A stretch of DNA of 64,000 nt from CAYRGG01 sp964423745 (GTDB lineage Bacteria > Pseudomonadota > Gammaproteobacteria > Competibacterales > Competibacteraceae): contig CAYRGG010000003.1 in NCBI GenBank assembly GCA_964423745.1, forward strand, positions 1 through 64,000, given 5' to 3'. The translations under genes were made by a program, and so were the position numbers. This document shows positions 16,315 to 24,647 of the stretch, piece by piece. A model generated the notes under the pieces. It saw only the letters and a list, made by a program, of their open reading frames with translations, did no database searches and was not told where the DNA came from. Positions within the stretch are counted from its first letter, which is position 1, and each line of letters begins with the position of its first letter.

Positions 16315-17667
16315 TTAATCTTGGGTGGCTAGCTCAATACCCTCCCAAGCTACTTGAGCTAAAAACTCAATTTCCTCAAGCGCAATCACATAGGGCGGCA
16401 TAAAGTAGATGACATTGCCCAAAGGTCTTAGCAGTGCACCTCGACTCAAGGCGTGTTGATAAACCCGTATCCCTCGCCGCTGTTGCCAAGGATAGGGTTT
16501 GTGGGTGGCTTTATCCTGAACCATTTCGATGGCCAAAATCATACCCGTTTGCCGCACTTCAGCTACGTAGGGATGGTCATTAAAACGCTGCGTGACAACT
16601 GCCATATGCTGAGCCAAGAGGCGATTTTTGGCGATGACATCATCATCGTGAAAAATATCCAATGTCGCCAACGCAGCGCGACAAGCCAAAGGATTCCCTG
16701 TGTAACTGTGAGAATGTAAAAAGCCCGAAAGATTTTGGTATTCGTCATAAAAGGCGTTGTAGACCTCAGGGGTCGTCATAACTACGCAAAGGGGTAGATA
16801 ACCACCGGTCAAACCTTTGGACAACGCCATGAAATCCGGAGTGATGCCCCCCTGTTCACAGGCAAATAGGGTGCCCGTCCGACCAAAACCAACCGCTATT
16901 TCGTCGGCGATCAAATGCACATCGTAACGATCGCAGGCTTCCCGCAGCAGGGCTAAGTAAACCGGATCATACATGCGCATGCCACCAGCACATTGTACTA
17001 GAGGCTCGACAATCACTGCCGCCACTTGCTCGCCATGGCGCTCAAGGGCTGCTTCCATATGAGTGAATTGACGCCGAGCACACTCGGCTGGCGATTCACC
17101 CGGCTCTCGATGATAGGCGTCAGGGGAAGGCACTGTGATCGCCTCCATCAACAAAGGTCGATAGGTTTCCTTATAGAGGGGGACATCTCCCACCGCCAAA
17201 GCGCCTAAGGTCTCACCGTGGTAGCTGTTACTCAAGGTTATAAAACGAGTTTTTTCCGCCTTTCCGCAGTTGCGCCAGTAGTGATAGCTCATTTTCAGCG
17301 CCACTTCGATACCCGATGATCCATTGTCGGCGAAGAAAGCCCGCTGTAAGCCCTGGGGCGTTAACGCCGCTAACCGTTCGGCAAGCTGCAACACGGGTTC
17401 ATGGGTAAATCCACATAGGATTACATGCTCAAGGGTATCGAGCTGTTCTTTAACAGCGGCGTTAATGCGGCGATTACTGTGGCCAAAAAGGTTAACCCAC
17501 CAGGAACTGATGGCATCCAAATAGCGGTTACCTTCGAAATCCTCGATCCAGACACCTTCTCCCCGGCGGATCGGCAATAAGGGCAGCCATTCATGGTCCT
17601 TCATTTGCGTGCATGGATGCCAAAGTACAGCCAGATCACGTTTAATAAACGATGTATTTTGATTCAT
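16315..17667 (-). CDS. bioA: Adenosylmethionine-8-amino-7-oxononanoate aminotransferase BioA
   Basis: This 450-aa PLP class III aminotransferase makes 7,8-diaminopelargonate for biotin synthesis with SAM as amino donor. The BioA hallmark W-H-P-C-T-Q-M-K lies near residue 17. S-S-W-W-V-N-L-F-G-H, the Asp motif L-I-A-D-E-I-A-V-G-F-G-R-T-G and the PLP-Lys motif L-S-K-G-L-T-G-G are present. An upstream frame reaches 17745, but the family start is M-N-Q-N at 17667. Biotin supply is relevant to carboxylating acyl-CoA metabolism nearby, but no other bio genes are in view. Confidence 0.94.
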   Translation of the reverse strand: MNQNTSFIKRDLAVLWHPCTQMKDHEWLPLLPIRRGEGVWIEDFEGNRYLDAISSWWVNLFGHSNRRINAAVKEQLDTLEHVILCGFTHEPVLQLAERLAALTPQGLQRAFFADNGSSGIEVALKMSYHYWRNCGKAEKTRFITLSNSYHGETLGALAVGDVPLYKETYRPLLMEAITVPSPDAYHREPGESPAECARRQFTHMEAALERHGEQVAAVIVEPLVQCAGGMRMYDPVYLALLREACDRYDVHLIADEIAVGFGRTGTLFACEQGGITPDFMALSKGLTGGYLPLCVVMTTPEVYNAFYDEYQNLSGFLHSHSYTGNPLACRAALATLDIFHDDDVIAKNRLLAQHMAVVTQRFNDHPYVAEVRQTGMILAIEMVQDKATHKPYPWQQRRGIRVYQHALSRGALLRPLGNVIYFMPPYVIALEEIEFLAQVAWEGIELATQD

Positions 17668-18155
17668 ACTATTTTTATCTGTTGTAGATGGGTGAAACTC
17701 AGAGAAACCATACGTTAAAATAAAAAAGTATCCACTAAGAAACAAATTAGCTAGGTTTTTATCTGGTGCTACGCTGACTGCCTCTGGCAGGAAATAAAGA
17801 TAAAAGGAAATCTAAGGAGCAACAATGGATTTTCTAAAGAGACATTAACCCGTTTTTTCTCTTTTAAAATTCATTATAAAATGTAACACAAGAACACATT
17901 TTGAGATAAAGTTTGTGTTTACAGCTTCGCTAATGCCTGCTCACAATTTAATCGACGGCAACGAGGCTCAATGGTTAGTAGCTCACCTCGCATGGACTTA
18001 TCGTGGGGAACAAAGCAAAAACAGCGAGGAAACTCTGATCTTAGAAGCTGTTTCAAAAATTTGCGACCTTCGCTGAATCAAGGCGCTGCAACGCCGAATT
18101 AGCGGACATGAGCAGGTTTCGAAACAGCTTCTTAACTTGGTCTTAAGAGGTGGCC
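17668..18155. other. Divergent intergenic region bioA / FHA-EAL gene
   Basis: This region of about 490 bp carries the promoters of both divergent genes and a complete repeat-A copy at 18041-18134. A possible -10-like TATAAAATG lies near 17876. I see no gene. Confidence 0.4.
18041..18134. repeat. Repeat family A, 94-bp copy with terminal inverted repeats
   Basis: The left end TTAGAAGCTGTTTC and right end GAAACAGCTTCTTA form near-perfect 14-bp terminal inverted repeats. The interior contains a GCTGCAACGCCGAATT segment related to the other copies. It ends 21 bp before the FHA-EAL start, so it is part of that gene's leader. Confidence 0.85.
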
Positions 18156-19337
18156 ATGCCTATTAGTGGAAGCAAGACCGAAGGTCAAATTTGGTATTTG
18201 GAAGGTTATGTGGAAGAAGGTAAAAGTTGGATCATTGATCTAAAACCCTTACCTTATGCTATAGGACGACAACAGGGTGCTAATCTCCGGCTGTCTTCCT
18301 CAGAGATTTCCCGGCGTCATGCTGAAATATTTCGCCGTGACAATAATCTCTGGATTCGGGAGTTTGGCAGTACCAATGGCACATTTGTCAATCGAAAGCG
18401 GGTTAAGGGGGAACAAATACTCCAAAGCGGTGACATCATTCACTTTGGCCGCTTAGAGTTTCGTATCTATCAAGACAAAACCATTGAACCCATAGAAGAG
18501 CCGGACGATATTACCCAAGACCCCTTGACCACCATCGCCGATCTTGAACTCCCCCATGGCTTCTTGGACTGCGAAGATGAGTTCGACCAATTAATCCGCG
18601 AAAATTCTGTGGTGCCGCATTTTCAACCTATCGTTCGACTTAAAGATGGCAGAACTCTAGCCTATGAGTTACTCGCTCGAGGCAGTGCCGCAAATTTACC
18701 TACAGCGCCACCGTCCCTGTTGCTTATCGCTAAGCGCTTACACAAAGAAGTCAGGCTCAGTGAGCTCTTCCGACATGTGGGTGTACAACAAGCCTGTCGA
18801 TTTGGCATCGGCCATGCACTCTTTGTCAACACAGTCCCTGCTGAGATGGATTTACGTTATCTGCGCCATTCCCTGGAAGCGTTGCGTACCTTAGCGCCCA
18901 TGTTACCCTTGGTCGTAGAAGTGCATGAAACGGCCATAACCAGCCTAACTATGATGCGTGAATTACAAGCGCTGCTCACCGAGCTAGACATTGAATTAGC
19001 TTACGACGATTTTGGTGTTGGTCAGGCGCGTCTTGTGGAGCTCATGTCGGTGCCTCCAGCCTATCTAAAATTTGATATGTCCCTAATCCGAAATATTCAC
19101 CAACAACCTGCCCGCGCCCAACAAATGGTACAGACATTAGTGAGTATGGCTAAGGATTTAGGCACTCAGACCCTCGCCGAGGGGATTGAATATAAAGAAG
19201 AGCTAGAAGTTTGCAAACGCCTTGGATTTGATTTAGGACAAGGTTATTATTTGGGTCTACCTTCTCCAGATTTTTCCGGCCATGCTCGATTAATAGACCA
19301 GTCAGACGAAGATACTACTAATACGGGTAATACTTAA
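18156..19337 (+). CDS. FHA-EAL protein, candidate c-di-GMP phosphodiesterase
   Basis: Residues about 10-110 form an FHA domain (G-R-Q-Q-G-A, S-S-x-E-I-S-R-R-H-A, G-S-T-N-G-T-F-V-N) that reads phosphothreonine. Residues about 140-380 form an EAL domain. All expected metal and catalytic positions are seen: Y-E-L-L for EAL, F-V-N, the Glu in V-E-V-H-E-T, D-D-F-G, K-F-D, A-E-G-I-E and G-Q-G-Y. It could therefore hydrolyse c-di-GMP. The ATG at 18156 has AAGAGG five bases upstream; a GTG at 18150 is the alternative. It converges on an FHA-GGDEF gene with the same sensor domain. Confidence 0.9.
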   Translation: MPISGSKTEGQIWYLEGYVEEGKSWIIDLKPLPYAIGRQQGANLRLSSSEISRRHAEIFRRDNNLWIREFGSTNGTFVNRKRVKGEQILQSGDIIHFGRLEFRIYQDKTIEPIEEPDDITQDPLTTIADLELPHGFLDCEDEFDQLIRENSVVPHFQPIVRLKDGRTLAYELLARGSAANLPTAPPSLLLIAKRLHKEVRLSELFRHVGVQQACRFGIGHALFVNTVPAEMDLRYLRHSLEALRTLAPMLPLVVEVHETAITSLTMMRELQALLTELDIELAYDDFGVGQARLVELMSVPPAYLKFDMSLIRNIHQQPARAQQMVQTLVSMAKDLGTQTLAEGIEYKEELEVCKRLGFDLGQGYYLGLPSPDFSGHARLIDQSDEDTTNTGNT

Positions 19338-19353
19338 CAGAGCAGTCAAAGTT

Positions 19354-19503
19354 TTAGAAGCTATTTTAAAATCTGCTTATGTCCGCCGACTCGGCGTTGC
19401 AGAACCTTATCCGCTGCTCATTTACTACCTGTAAATTGCGCAGCGGATAAGGTACTGCGCCTTGATTTCGGGAACCTATGCGAGTTTTTAAAACAGCTTC
19501 TTA
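19354..19503. repeat. Repeat family A, 150-bp copy
   Basis: The ends TTAGAAGCTATTTTAAAAT and TTTTTAAAACAGCTTCTTA are inverted repeats. The centre has a second inverted pair, CCTTATCCGCTG and CAGCGGATAAGG. It fills the gap between the convergent FHA-EAL and FHA-GGDEF genes and could act as a terminator for both. Confidence 0.85.
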
Positions 19504-19510
19504 TACTTTC

Positions 19511-20389
19511 TCAGATCTCGACGCGATTTTTACCGCTATGTTTTACGCTGTAAAGTTTACTATCTGCTTTACGGACAAGCTCTTCGGAGTTAAAAATCCC
19601 TTCTCGGTTAGAGCTAACACCAATACTAAGCGTTACCTGTAATAAATATTCATTGTAAGTCATAAAAGATTTTTCAATTCGACTACGGATTTTCTGGGCG
19701 ACGTTTTGCGCTGCGTACAAAGATACCTCAGGCAATAATACCGCAAACTCCTCACCACCATAACGTGCTGGAACATCCACATCTTTGCGCACGCTATGAG
19801 CGATGGTTTGCCCTATAAAATTTAATACCATATCGCCTACATGATGGCCGTGTTGGTCATTAACCTTTTTAAAGTCATCCACGTCCATTATCAACAAACT
19901 CAGAGAATGACCATAACGACGAGCCCGGGCAAATTCCAATGTAAGATGTTTTTGAAAAAACTTTCTACCCACTAAGCCAGTCAATTCGTCATATTTCGAT
20001 GAGTAGATTTCATCATAAAAGAGCTTATCCACCTTTGATTGGACAGAGAATTTTAAAATCACTTTACCAATTATAATCAAGTCACCGTCTTTCAAAAGTT
20101 GGCGATTGACCACTCTTACGCCATTAACAAAGGTGCTATTTTTACTTTCCAAATCTTCAATGAAAAACGAGTAGTTTTCTTTAATGATGCGAGCATGATT
20201 TCTAGAGACATTGTTTTCTTTTAAATAAACATCTGCTGCCACTTGCCGACCGATTAAGATCTCAGCATAGTCAAGGGGATATCTGCGTCCAAGATCAAAA
20301 CCGGATACCACCATTAAACAGGGCTGATCGAACTGTAGGGCCTCTAAAGCAATCCGGCTAGTCACCTTTGCTGTTTCTTCTTCACTCAT
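19511..20389 (-). CDS. FHA-GGDEF protein, candidate diguanylate cyclase
   Basis: This 292-aa protein has an FHA domain at about residues 20-118 (L-I-G-R-Q, V-S-R-N-H-A, S-K-N-S-T-F-V-N-G) followed by a GGDEF domain at about 125-292. The active-site motif is G-G-E-E-F (211-215), with D-V-D-D-F for metal binding near 169-173 and N-D-x-x-G-H. The product-inhibition site normally read R-x-x-D upstream of the active site is K-D-V-D here, so feedback control may be altered. It is cytoplasmic and activated presumably through phosphothreonine recognition. It pairs functionally with the neighbouring FHA-EAL protein. Confidence 0.92.
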   Translation of the reverse strand: MSEEETAKVTSRIALEALQFDQPCLMVVSGFDLGRRYPLDYAEILIGRQVAADVYLKENNVSRNHARIIKENYSFFIEDLESKNSTFVNGVRVVNRQLLKDGDLIIIGKVILKFSVQSKVDKLFYDEIYSSKYDELTGLVGRKFFQKHLTLEFARARRYGHSLSLLIMDVDDFKKVNDQHGHHVGDMVLNFIGQTIAHSVRKDVDVPARYGGEEFAVLLPEVSLYAAQNVAQKIRSRIEKSFMTYNEYLLQVTLSIGVSSNREGIFNSEELVRKADSKLYSVKHSGKNRVEI

Positions 20390-20712
20390 TTTCAGCTTAA
20401 TTCCTGAACTGAGGGTTTTATCGATGGTCTTTGATGTATCAACAACGTGACAGCGGTTTGTATTTCACATCATTTTATTAGATAAAGCGACCCCTTCTTT
20501 GCTAAAAAAGCGACTGGATTTCCACGTAGGCACATTTTGCCATGTCCAAAAAACCCCGAACTTAGGCAGGAATGGCAGAAAAGGAAAGTTTTCGAGAATA
20601 ACGGATTATGGTTTTGCGGGAAGAACGAATCTTTTTTAGAGTGTCAAATCCGTGGCCAAAAATGAAGTAAACCTTGAGGAACTCAGGAAGTAGCGGTTAG
20701 ACCCCTGTCCCA
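20390..20712. other. Intergenic region downstream of the PKS cluster
   Basis: These 323 bp between the PPTase stop and the FHA-GGDEF start hold no ORF and no strong hairpin that I can support. It probably contains the promoter of the FHA-GGDEF gene. Confidence 0.3.
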
Positions 20713-21423
20713 TCAGAACTGACAATGCACCAATTGCAGATCATGCCCCTGGGCAACGACAGCGCCTAAAAAGTTGCTATGGGGTGTAATATCAAAAATG
20801 GACCATAAACGTTGCTCTCTGCTTTGGTGATTCCCCATGGCTACGACCTGCGCCTGCCCTGTGGACTTGAAGGAGATATGAAAAGCATTTAACGGATGGG
20901 TTAATCCTTGACCGAGGGCCTTTAAAAAAGCTTCTTTGCGGGTCCAGCATCGGTAAAAACCGTTTATTCGTTCATTACCCTGTAAAGTTGCCAAATCCGC
21001 AATATCACTAGCGGAAAACCAAGTGTTAGCCATTACAGACAGGTCATTCAGGGGGCGTATCACCTCGAGATCTACGCCGATATCTGCATCCAAGGTAACA
21101 CCTATCAAGGCAAGGTGGGCCGAGTGTGACAGGTTAAAGCGGATGCGGCGTAAACAAGGATAAGGCCCATAAAGCTGGGGTTTACCCCCGCGACCCAGGA
21201 GAAACTGCAATGATTTTGGAAGCTCACCCGTGCAGTGGCCGAGAATCTGCCGTAAACGTCCGTGGGTGACAATATAACGGTTACGATGCTGTTCGAGACG
21301 AAAGCGTTGGGCGATTTGTCTCTCGCGTGGGGACAGTAGTTCTTGTAGCGATGCCTTATCTTGATTGGTAGTGTTCAGATCCAGCAACCAAAGATAAATG
21401 GTTTTTTCAGCCAGGTTCATCAT
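20713..21423 (-). CDS. Sfp-type 4'-phosphopantetheinyl transferase
   Basis: This 236-aa Sfp/Gsp-family enzyme transfers the phosphopantetheine arm of CoA onto carrier-protein serines. Signatures are the N-terminal R-F-R-L-E-Q-H-R-N-R-Y, K-P-Q-L-Y-G-P, F-N-L-S-H-S, the Mg-binding G-V-D-L-E-V near residue 115 and W-T-R-K-E-A-F-L-K-A-L-G near 160. It is the last gene of the PKS cluster. It probably activates the two ACPs of the synthase at 28023, which lacks its own C-terminal PPTase. A 130-bp repeat separates it from the previous gene, so it may be separately transcribed. Confidence 0.93.
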   Translation of the reverse strand: MMNLAEKTIYLWLLDLNTTNQDKASLQELLSPRERQIAQRFRLEQHRNRYIVTHGRLRQILGHCTGELPKSLQFLLGRGGKPQLYGPYPCLRRIRFNLSHSAHLALIGVTLDADIGVDLEVIRPLNDLSVMANTWFSASDIADLATLQGNERINGFYRCWTRKEAFLKALGQGLTHPLNAFHISFKSTGQAQVVAMGNHQSREQRLWSIFDITPHSNFLGAVVAQGHDLQLVHCQF

Positions 21424-21457
21424 CCTATCATCGGACCGGTGAGTTGCTTACCATGCG

Positions 21458-21590
21458 ATAAGTACCTGCGCCTGTAAGTTATCCAGCATTATCTCAGGAA
21501 CGCTGTGAATACGTCCATGTACGCTCCATCGCCGTCTCCCAACGGCAAAGGCCCTTCCATAACACCGGATAACTTAGGGGGTTTTACTTA
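21458..21590. repeat. Repeat family B, copy 1
   Basis: This is one of three copies (also 36906-37036 and 38532-38661) of a 130-133-bp element bounded by TAAGTA...TACTTA, with inner inverted arms AGTTATCCGG and CCGGATAACT. The conserved centre includes GAACGCTGTGAATAC and CCATCGCCGTCT. There is no coding content; it is MITE- or REP-like. Confidence 0.9.
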
Positions 21591-21632
21591 TTGAACCTGC
21601 AGAGGCATTCACAAATCCACATTATGTCGTTA

Positions 21633-22817
21633 TTAATTGACAATAGTCACGGTGATGGCACCCAGAAAGGTCGCCGTCAAAGCTATGCTGTCACCTGGTT
21701 TTAGGTATTTACCTTCTGCCATTTGACGATCAATATGTTTCTCCACTACATAGTCCACAGGGCCGGTTTTTAAAAAGGCGCCTGAGAACACATAACCCAA
21801 GCCATGACGCACTATAAAACCGGTTCCTGGGGGTCTAAACACCACGCCCGCTGGTGTTCCAGTCAACACCACAGCGCCTTTTTGCAACTTATCTTTGGGT
21901 AACAGTGAAACCGGTTTTTTAGCATAGCGCCATCTTGCCTCGCGACCGGTTTGCAGGGCAGTGGTCACAATTTCATCGAGGGGCATGATCATATCGACTA
22001 CCTGTGCATCTTGCCGCAGTTGTTCATTGACAAAAAGCCGTAAACGAATCTTTTCTAAAAAACCTTGCCAATCCCGGGGGATCACCAGATAAGGACCGGT
22101 GGGAAAAAAACCGGGCATACTCTTGGCGTCGGTAAATCCGATGCCGGATTCAATATTCGAGGTATCCACTTCTCTCAGTAACGACGCCCGGTCTGTAAAA
22201 TCGCCACAGACAAAAAATCCCTTCTGGCTTTGTGCAAAATCGGTGACGTTTTTTATGACGCGATCAAACTGCACACAGAGTTCGACTTCATAGTCGAGTA
22301 AATAGTCTGGTTTAGCGACAATGCCCGTTATCGGAGGTGTGCCTTGAACGATTTTTGGAAACAGAAACACACCTTCATCCAAGTCGGTTTCTTCGGCATG
22401 TTCTGGATAATTGGTGCCCACCGCCACATGATGCTGATAATTTCGCGAGACTGGCAACAGCTCAGTGTAGGGCCAGGTGCGTTTCGGGGCAGTGGAACTT
22501 TGCGCCAACGCCACTAAGCCTTGATGACCTAACTTACGTACAATCTGAAAAGGATCCGCTACGAACAAACCGCTATAGGCGCTGAGATCAATACCCGTAA
22601 TGCTCTTATGGCGGTCTGCTAATACCAGTAGAGTATGTATTCGACCCTTATCGCGCACCTGAGCTAGGGTAACCGCCTCATCTATGGGCGCAAGCTCGCC
22701 ACTAAAACCGGGTAGAGCATAAAGGGTCAAAGCCATAAGGGTCGCCATCACCTTAACGGTCCGCACGCCAAGGCACTGAACAATACTACTTTTTATAGTT
22801 AAACAATACTTAAACAT
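21633..22817 (-). CDS. Fumarylacetoacetase-fold (FAH family) enzyme with signal-like N-terminus
   Basis: This 394-aa FAH-superfamily protein belongs to a group of metal-dependent hydrolases, decarboxylases and hydratases acting on 1,3-dioxo or oxo-acid substrates. Core motifs are V-G-T-N-Y-P-E-H (mid-chain), L-D-Y-E-V-E-L with the metal-binding E-x-E, G-D-F-T-D-R-A and V-V-L-T-G-T-P-A-G-V. Unusually for the family, about 45 extra N-terminal residues contain a basic then hydrophobic stretch (V-M-A-T-L-M-A-L-T-L-Y-A) ending P-G-F-S-G, like a signal peptide. ATG 22817 overlaps the GH3 gene by 8 bp. Its substrate is unknown; it is likely a tailoring step of the PKS cluster. Confidence 0.82.
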   Translation of the reverse strand: MFKYCLTIKSSIVQCLGVRTVKVMATLMALTLYALPGFSGELAPIDEAVTLAQVRDKGRIHTLLVLADRHKSITGIDLSAYSGLFVADPFQIVRKLGHQGLVALAQSSTAPKRTWPYTELLPVSRNYQHHVAVGTNYPEHAEETDLDEGVFLFPKIVQGTPPITGIVAKPDYLLDYEVELCVQFDRVIKNVTDFAQSQKGFFVCGDFTDRASLLREVDTSNIESGIGFTDAKSMPGFFPTGPYLVIPRDWQGFLEKIRLRLFVNEQLRQDAQVVDMIMPLDEIVTTALQTGREARWRYAKKPVSLLPKDKLQKGAVVLTGTPAGVVFRPPGTGFIVRHGLGYVFSGAFLKTGPVDYVVEKHIDRQMAEGKYLKPGDSIALTATFLGAITVTIVN

Positions 22818-24576
22818 TGGCCAACTTCCTAGTATCAACGCTATCCAAGGTATGCGCCGCTGGCAACCCTCGCCGTTCAGTAGCTACCAGTTGATCCAAC
22901 TTGTCTTTAATGGTGGGAATGGACGATAAGGTTAACCACTTGAGCTGTCCTTCCTGGGCGCCTTCCGCGAGACGTAATGCTCGATAGCGCTCAAAAAAGT
23001 GTTTTCCGGTCGGCACCACCGTGACCGGTTGCAGACGATCGCTATGGCGTTTAGCCTGATATTCCACATTGACTGCCGCTAAGGCCTCATCCACGGCTTG
23101 GGCAAACCGCGCCAGGGTTGCCTCTGAGTATTCATTTAACAATTCGATATAGAGCTGGTAACGCTGTTGTTCCGCGTCGGCATACCCCATAAAGAAATCG
23201 TGTTGTACCTCGGTTGTGGCGGCTGCCCGATGCACCGCTTCAATAAACTGACTTTCAGACAGTTTCTCTCCTTGAATACTGGTGATCCCTTTGCCCTTAA
23301 ATAAAAACCTTAGAATGGGCGTTTCGTGAAATTTGCCCACCACCTCCACTACATCGTTCATATCGTAGCGATATAATCCACTAAAAGTGGTGACATAGAT
23401 ATAGTAGCGTTGACCCACTTCCAGTTCATGGGCCAGCAAAAAACCGGCTTTGTCGTCGTCCGCAAAGGGCTTGAACTCATAAAAGCTACTGGAGACCTGG
23501 AGTATGGAACCGTCTGTTGCCGGATCCAAAAGGTCTGTCGCCATCACTTCGCTGGCCAAATAACCAAAATCCAATACCGGCGTCGTGTCCCGAAACCAGG
23601 GCTTTAATTTTGGCGCTATAAGGCTACAGTTGCCGTTTTTCCAGGTATGAACGAGCCGTAAGTTGGGCCAATAGTCAGCGGGTTTGAACACATCATTGTG
23701 CGCTGCGATACCCTCTAATTGAGCGGCTCTACCGGGATTAGGGGCTAGGGTTGCCTGAATCTCTGCGCGGATGTCTGCCTCGATGGGCAAATCCTCCCGT
23801 AAGGTTCCGTCCCGGATATCGCGGATAATAGCCTCCTTAAAGAGATCAGCCCGTTTCACCAAGTTCAGCACGGTGCTGGGATTGGCGGTGAGGATCACAG
23901 TGACATCGTGGGCTAAAGCGCAGCGTAACAACGTATAAACCTTTGCTTCGTAGTCTTGGATGGTCACAGCACCATAGGGGATGGTATGCACCTGTTTCAT
24001 AAAGTTCGGGATATTTTGGTAAACCAATCCCGATAGAGAACCGAACGGCGTACCATCGGGGGTACGGCCCTCCTCCGCCGGAGAAACCACCGCCAAGTCT
24101 TTACCTTTATAGATGCCGGGATAGTGACGCATCAAACCGTACAACCAAAGTTTGCCGCGGTCTTTGATCGAACGCTCGAAATGATAAGGCGTCACGGGAA
24201 TCAGTTTAGGTAATGCGGTGGTACCGCTGGACTGATTATACATAAGCGGTTTTCCGGGAAATAGCACATCTGCTTCACCTTGCGTATGACGCTCCACGTA
24301 AGGCCGCAATGCCTCATAGTCATTGACCGGAACACGGTTTGCGTAATCCTTGTATGAACCTATCGAAGCGAAACCCTGTTGTCGCCCGTAGACCGTTTCT
24401 TTGCTGTATTGCATGATCTCGTTCAAGATAGCGGCCTGGGTTTGCTCCACCCGTTGACTCGCCTGGGTAAATTTTTTATAGAGTCGCGAACCGGGAATGG
24501 CCAATACCCGCTCAATGTGTCGACTCAGCAGACCGTTTAGGACACCTTGGATGCCTTTACGAGGTTTACTTATCAT
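22810..24576 (-). CDS. GH3-family acyl-adenylating enzyme
   Basis: This 588-aa member of the GH3 family belongs to the ANL adenylating superfamily; plant homologues conjugate amino acids to jasmonate or auxin. Recognisable parts are the ATP-binding N-Q-S-S-G-T-T-A-L-P-K near residue 113, T-P-Y-H-F, the Y-x-S-S-E-like L-A-S-E-V and the later T-F-S-G-L-Y-R-Y-D-M-N-D-V-V-E-V. A carboxylate is presumably adenylated and passed to an amine or thiol. The start is ATG 24576 with an AGGTGA ribosome site; a GTG at 24585 lies inside that site. It sits within the PKS operon and overlaps the FAH gene. Confidence 0.88.
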   Translation of the reverse strand: MISKPRKGIQGVLNGLLSRHIERVLAIPGSRLYKKFTQASQRVEQTQAAILNEIMQYSKETVYGRQQGFASIGSYKDYANRVPVNDYEALRPYVERHTQGEADVLFPGKPLMYNQSSGTTALPKLIPVTPYHFERSIKDRGKLWLYGLMRHYPGIYKGKDLAVVSPAEEGRTPDGTPFGSLSGLVYQNIPNFMKQVHTIPYGAVTIQDYEAKVYTLLRCALAHDVTVILTANPSTVLNLVKRADLFKEAIIRDIRDGTLREDLPIEADIRAEIQATLAPNPGRAAQLEGIAAHNDVFKPADYWPNLRLVHTWKNGNCSLIAPKLKPWFRDTTPVLDFGYLASEVMATDLLDPATDGSILQVSSSFYEFKPFADDDKAGFLLAHELEVGQRYYIYVTTFSGLYRYDMNDVVEVVGKFHETPILRFLFKGKGITSIQGEKLSESQFIEAVHRAAATTEVQHDFFMGYADAEQQRYQLYIELLNEYSEATLARFAQAVDEALAAVNVEYQAKRHSDRLQPVTVVPTGKHFFERYRALRLAEGAQEGQLKWLTLSSIPTIKDKLDQLVATERRGLPAAHTLDSVDTRKLANV

Positions 24577-24597
24577 GGTGATCACCTTTTATGTCAT

Positions 24598-24621
24598 CTA
24601 GAGCATTTCCCGAACGCTCTA
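24598..24621. repeat. Minimal copy of repeat family C (fused ends)
   Basis: CTAGAGCATTTCCC is identical to the left end of the element at 52259. It is joined directly to AACGCTCTA, which matches that element's right end, giving a hairpin TAGAGC...GCTCTA. It looks like an internal-deletion derivative of the 130-bp element, lying between the MLE-like gene and the GH3 gene. Confidence 0.7.
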
Positions 24622-24647
24622 AGGGTTTTTTAAAACATAGGATTTAT

